DNA from: Thraustochytrium sp. TN22
Lineage: Eukaryota; Sar; Bigyra; Thraustochytrida; Thraustochytriidae
DNA length: 64,000 nt
Assembly: GCA_013306675.1 (NCBI GenBank)
Contig: JABLUY010000006.1
Coordinates: forward strand, 186,001-250,000
Direction of reading: 5' to 3'
In this document: piece after piece, positions 62,916 through 64,000 of the stretch
Layout of the letters: each line of letters begins with the position of its first letter
Numbering within the stretch: position 1 is the stretch's first letter
Position numbers and translations under genes: made by a program
Notes under the pieces: generated by a model
What the model saw: only the letters and a program-made list of their open reading frames with translations
Told to the model about the DNA's origin: nothing
Database searches by the model: none

Positions 62916-64000
62916 ATGCGGGCGGCGCTGCGGCGCGGCGGCGGCGCGGCGGCGGCCGCGCGGCGGGCGCTGTCGGCGCTGGTGACGCGCGAGGCGGACG
63001 GGTCGGTGCGCGTGCAGGCGGCGGCGAGGCGGGGCGAGGCGGCGCTGGAGCTGCACGCGCGCGGCGCGGCGCTGGGCGCGCGCGCGGGCGCCGCCGTGGT
63101 GGCGCAGCAGGGCGACACGGTGGTGCACGCGGCGTGCGTGGTGGGGCCGCCGCCGGAGGACGGCGCCAAGGCGGGCTTCTTCCCGCTGACGGTGCACTAC
63201 ACCGAGCGCGCCTTCGCCGTGGGCCAGATCGCCAGGACGGCCGGGCGGCGCGAGTTTACCGGCAAGGAGAATGAGATCCTGGCGGCGCGCGCCATCGACC
63301 GCACGCTGCGGCCGCTCTTTCCGGAGGGCTTCGTGCACCCGATGCAGATCACGTGCTCGGTCTGGGCCGCGGACGGCCGGCACGACCCGGAGGTGCTGGC
63401 CATCAATGCCGCCTCGGCGGCCGTGGCGCTCATGGAGCTGCCGTGGGCGGGACCGGTGGGCGCCGTCCGCGTGAGCTCCGCTGAGCCCGTGGCGTGGGGC
63501 GCCATTGAATCTGCTGCAGCGCCCACGACGCGGCGGGACGAGGCGGCGTCTTCGGCCTCAAGTGATGCGCCCTCCTCGGGGCCGGACGGGGCCCTACCCA
63601 CGCTCAACAGCGCCGACGCAGCACACCGTGACGCTGCTGTCTCTCACGTGAATCTGACCGTGGCTGGCATGGGCGATGTGGACAAGATTGTCATGGTGGA
63701 GGGTTCCATGCGCGAGCTGCCATTAGACGACCTGGTGGCAGCCATCGCATATGGGCAAGATGAGATCCAGGCCAGCGTGGATGCTCAGCTCGCGCTGGTG
63801 GAGGTGGCAAGCAAGCCCGCTCTCCCGTCGGTGTGCGTGCGGCAGCCGTCGGACGCGCTGCGCGAGGTGGCCAGCGACGCAGCAGGCCCGCTCGTGCCGC
63901 TCCTCTTCGAGAGGGCGCACCGGACCAAGGGCGCGCGCGCCAAGGCGCAGAGCGCATTTTGGGCGGTAGCCGAGCCCCGCGTCCGTGACGCGTGTGCCGC
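62916..64000 (+). CDS. PNPT1: Polynucleotide phosphorylase, organellar (N-terminal part; 3' end outside window)
   Basis: 361 codons are in the window. PNPase degrades RNA 3' to 5' by phosphorolysis in mitochondria or plastids. The first roughly 30 residues are rich in Ala and Arg with no acidic residue until about 25 (MRAALRRGGG, then ARRALSALVTREA), a typical mitochondrial targeting peptide. The first RNase PH-like domain follows: GDTVVHAACVVG, GFFPLTVHYTERAFAVGQI, ENEILAARAIDRTLRPLFPEGF, DPEVLAINAASAAVAL and GPVGAVRV, then DKIVMVEGSMRELPLDDLV, leading into the all-helical domain. A Ser/Ala-rich insert of about 35 residues lies between GAVRV and LTVAG. KH and S1 domains would lie beyond the window. 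The ATG is in a GCGCG-rich context and is the first in frame with targeting-like sequence. Confidence 0.93.
   Translation, partial: MRAALRRGGGAAAAARRALSALVTREADGSVRVQAAARRGEAALELHARGAALGARAGAAVVAQQGDTVVHAACVVGPPPEDGAKAGFFPLTVHYTERAFAVGQIARTAGRREFTGKENEILAARAIDRTLRPLFPEGFVHPMQITCSVWAADGRHDPEVLAINAASAAVALMELPWAGPVGAVRVSSAEPVAWGAIESAAAPTTRRDEAASSASSDAPSSGPDGALPTLNSADAAHRDAAVSHVNLTVAGMGDVDKIVMVEGSMRELPLDDLVAAIAYGQDEIQASVDAQLALVEVASKPALPSVCVRQPSDALREVASDAAGPLVPLLFERAHRTKGARAKAQSAFWAVAEPRVRDACA

Noticed and set aside
1-64000. tRNA or rRNA genes, CRISPR arrays, transposons and virus-like elements
   Set aside because: No T-arm-like GGTTCRA box with a partner A-box, no rRNA-like sequence, no spaced direct-repeat array, and no transposase, reverse transcriptase, integrase or capsid motif was noticed in reading the window.

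Overview
The window is nuclear DNA from a GC-rich, gene-dense eukaryote, most likely a unicellular protist. Evidence: very long genes with few or no introns, two clear spliceosomal introns (in cytochrome c and in a K+ channel gene) that both use a GTACGT donor and a CACAG acceptor, and typically eukaryotic proteins (VPS13, NME7, XPC, BK-type channel, giant SPRY/UBA protein). Probable axoneme/centriole genes point to a lineage with flagellate cells. A stramenopile such as a thraustochytrid would fit the architecture, but that placement is only a guess from gene style.

Layout. 1-16.7 kb (minus): a giant multidomain protein, open over at least 5,204 codons and running off the left edge, probably a HECT-type E3 ubiquitin ligase; its start region looks spliced. 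17.1-19.2 kb (plus): EF-hand protein with an apparent leader intron. 19.9-21.1 kb (plus): unrecognised 400-residue protein. 22.0-23.1 kb (minus): two-exon cytochrome c with a likely repeat-filled leader intron. 24.0-29.3 kb (minus): coiled-coil protein with weak TALPID3-like features. 29.9-32.2 kb (plus): sphingolipid desaturase-like enzyme with a helical N-terminal extension and a RING-like C-terminus. 33.0-36.4 kb (plus): protein with a SAM-like domain and possible Sfi1-like helices. 36.4-39.0 kb (minus): XPC/Rad4 DNA repair protein. 39.5-55.4 kb (plus): a VPS13 bridge-type lipid transfer protein of about 5,300 residues, split into two frames at a run of eight Cs. 55.4-56.5 kb (minus): NME7 with a decayed first NDK domain. 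57.2-61.4 kb (minus): BK-like K+ channel lacking the acidic Ca2+ bowl. 62.9-64.0 kb (plus): N-terminal part of an organellar polynucleotide phosphorylase, running off the right edge.

The genes do not form one pathway. NME7 and, less surely, the TALPID3-like, Sfi1-like and EF-hand proteins suggest flagellar or centrosomal roles. VPS13 and the desaturase concern membrane lipids; cytochrome c and PNPase are mitochondrial. Divergent gene pairs share short intergenic regions, and these regions and leaders are loaded with GC-rich short tandem repeats and small palindromes. Convergent pairs are very close (83 and 69 bp). No tRNA, rRNA, CRISPR array, transposon or virus-like element was recognised. 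Long open frames opposite real genes are common because of the GC content and were treated as shadows.
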